Below are positions 13,543-14,529 of a stretch of 14,529 nt of DNA, one piece after another. The stretch covers positions 1-14,529 of the forward strand of contig JBAXQV010000071.1 in NCBI GenBank assembly GCA_037131575.1. The letters run 5' to 3'. A program made the position numbers and the translations under genes. The notes below the pieces were generated by a model. It did no database searches, was not told the origin of the DNA, and worked only from the letters and a program-made list of their open reading frames with translations. The stretch comes from VFMC01 sp037131575 (lineage in GTDB: Bacteria; Actinomycetota; Acidimicrobiia; Acidimicrobiales; Ilumatobacteraceae). The number at the start of each line of letters is the position of its first letter. Position 1 is the stretch's first letter.

Positions 13543-14529
13543 TCAGGCGGGAAGCCAGCCATCGATGTCGACCACGAGGTGGGTGAGCACGTTGCTGTAC
13601 AAGCACACCTGACCCGAACCCGATACCGGTACCACCGCCGCGTTGGCCACCGTCTGACCGGCCACGAAGTTCACGGACGACACGCCCGGCACCGCACTCC
13701 CGCATGGGTAGGCGGTGACGAACCCGTTCCCTACCGGTTCGGTGGCGGTGATGTTGAGCGCCACCGCACCAACGCCACTGCCGGGAAGCCCGGCGGCCCC
13801 GAGCAACGGCAACTGCAACACCGCGCCACCGCCGTACTGCTGCTTGCCCACCGTGATGGCCCCCTGCCCGTAGGACGGACGAGTGTCGACCAGGCGCGCC
13901 GGTGCAACGGCGGTGAAACCCGGCCCGGTGGCGAACCATCCGTTGATGTCGACCACCAGATGGGTGGGCACATTGCTGTACAGGCACACACGCCCATCTG
14001 CCGACAGCGGCGCCAACACGGCGTTGGCCACTGTCTGGCCCGCCAAGAAGTTCAGACTCGACACCCCGGGTCGCCCGCCACACGGGTACGCCGTCACGAA
14101 ACCGCCCGACACCGGTTCGGTGACCGTGATGTTCAACGCCACCGCGCTGGCGCCTGTTGCGGGCACGCCCCCCACCCCGGCGATGGGCATGGTGAGCAGG
14201 GCCTCGCCCCCATAGCGCTGCTTGCTCACGACGGTGAGACCCTGGCCATATTCGGGGCGAGTGTCGACCAACCGCTGCGGGTTCACCGAGTTGAAGGCCG
14301 AACCAGTGGCGAACCAGCCGTTCATGTCGACCACCAGATGCGCCGGCACGCTGCTGTAAAAGCAGACGGTGCCCTGAGCCGACACCGGGGCCACCACGGC
14401 GTTGGCCACCGTCTGCCCGGCGACGAAGTTCACGCTCGACACCGTGGGAACTGCGCCATCGCAGGGATAGGCGGTCACAAAGCCAGAACGGTCGGGGTCG
14501 ACCACGGTGACGTTCAACGAGGCGGCCGT
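13543..14529 (-). CDS. C-terminal part of a tandem-repeat cell-surface or secreted protein (5' end outside window)
   Basis: The reading frame runs off the window edge; about 328 C-terminal residues are visible. It is made of tandem units of 126-127 residues. Each unit runs from ALNITVTEP through GFVTAYPC, VSSVNFVAGQTVANAV, GRVCLYSNVPTHLVVDINGW, RLVDTRP and a Gly-rich KQxYGG segment; the last unit stops right after the DGW part with LPA. Two cysteines per unit (in AYPC and VCLYS) could form a disulfide, which fits an exported protein. The Gly/Ala/Val/Thr-rich beta composition suggests an adhesin-like or wall-associated domain. A TTG at 14517 is not a real start, since the repeat sequence continues upstream of it (SLNV). 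The N-terminal domain, which may carry the enzymatic function, is not seen. Confidence 0.82.
   Translation of the reverse strand, partial: TAASLNVTVVDPDRSGFVTAYPCDGAVPTVSSVNFVAGQTVANAVVAPVSAQGTVCFYSSVPAHLVVDMNGWFATGSAFNSVNPQRLVDTRPEYGQGLTVVSKQRYGGEALLTMPIAGVGGVPATGASAVALNITVTEPVSGGFVTAYPCGGRPGVSSLNFLAGQTVANAVLAPLSADGRVCLYSNVPTHLVVDINGWFATGPGFTAVAPARLVDTRPSYGQGAITVGKQQYGGGAVLQLPLLGAAGLPGSGVGAVALNITATEPVGNGFVTAYPCGSAVPGVSSVNFVAGQTVANAAVVPVSGSGQVCLYSNVLTHLVVDIDGWLPA
13546..14529 (-). repeat. Tandem coding repeats of about 378-381 bp
   Basis: Unit boundaries by the Leu of ALN/SLN: about 14517-14137 (381 bases), 14136-13759 (378 bases) and a shortened last unit 13758-13546. The landmark ATGTCGACCAC recurs at 14324, 13946 and 13565. 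The copies have diverged at the DNA level but keep nearly the same protein pattern, which points to selection for the fold and possible recombination between units. Confidence 0.85.

Overview
The window looks like a chromosomal segment of a high-GC actinobacterium. Codons are strongly G/C-ending, GTG and ATG starts are coupled to upstream stops (GTGA, ATGA), and one gene encodes a mycothiol-type MDMPI/DinB protein, a family concentrated in Actinobacteria. The C-terminal surface-repeat protein resembles ones I associate with Acidimicrobiia such as Ilumatobacter-like lineages, but that placement is inference. No tRNA, rRNA, CRISPR, transposase or phage gene is visible.

Layout. (1) Positions 1-225 are non-coding and repeat-rich: a 17-bp-stem hairpin, a 42-bp direct repeat and a 17-bp tandem repeat. 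(2) 226-3281, minus strand: an apparent operon of a small ABM-like monooxygenase, a carotenoid-cleavage-type oxygenase and an Nramp-like transporter. (3) 3282-3533: a divergent intergenic region with a 16-bp inverted repeat, a 19-bp tandem repeat and an 8-bp tandem array abutting the ribosome binding site of a plus-strand cytochrome P450 (3534-4739). (4) 4752-6807, minus: a closely packed PPOX-fold protein, MDMPI/DinB protein and short-chain dehydrogenase. (5) 6866-11389, minus: an eRF1-like (baeRF-type) protein, a GH130 enzyme, a GT4 glycosyltransferase and an (alpha/alpha)-barrel protein, with a second, diverged GH130 gene transcribed divergently at 11532-12614. (6) 12642-13466, minus: an RNase Z-like metallo-beta-lactamase-fold hydrolase. 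(7) 13543 to the window edge, minus: the C-terminal part of a secreted-type protein built of tandem repeats of about 126 residues.

How the genes may work together. The carotenoid oxygenase, ABM protein and P450 flank one repeat-rich control region and could act on the same isoprenoid or aromatic substrate; this is inferred from position. The strongest candidate for an undescribed system is the block at 6866-12614. A glycosyltransferase, a barrel protein with conserved acidic residues, and two GH130 enzymes that differ at a probable phosphate-binding arginine suggest an intracellular pathway that makes and recycles a glycan or glycoside, possibly a mannoside. An eRF1-like protein with an HGSGAQ loop where release factors carry GGQ heads the operon, and its link to sugar metabolism is unexplained. 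No transcriptional regulator or ferredoxin partner for the P450 is present.
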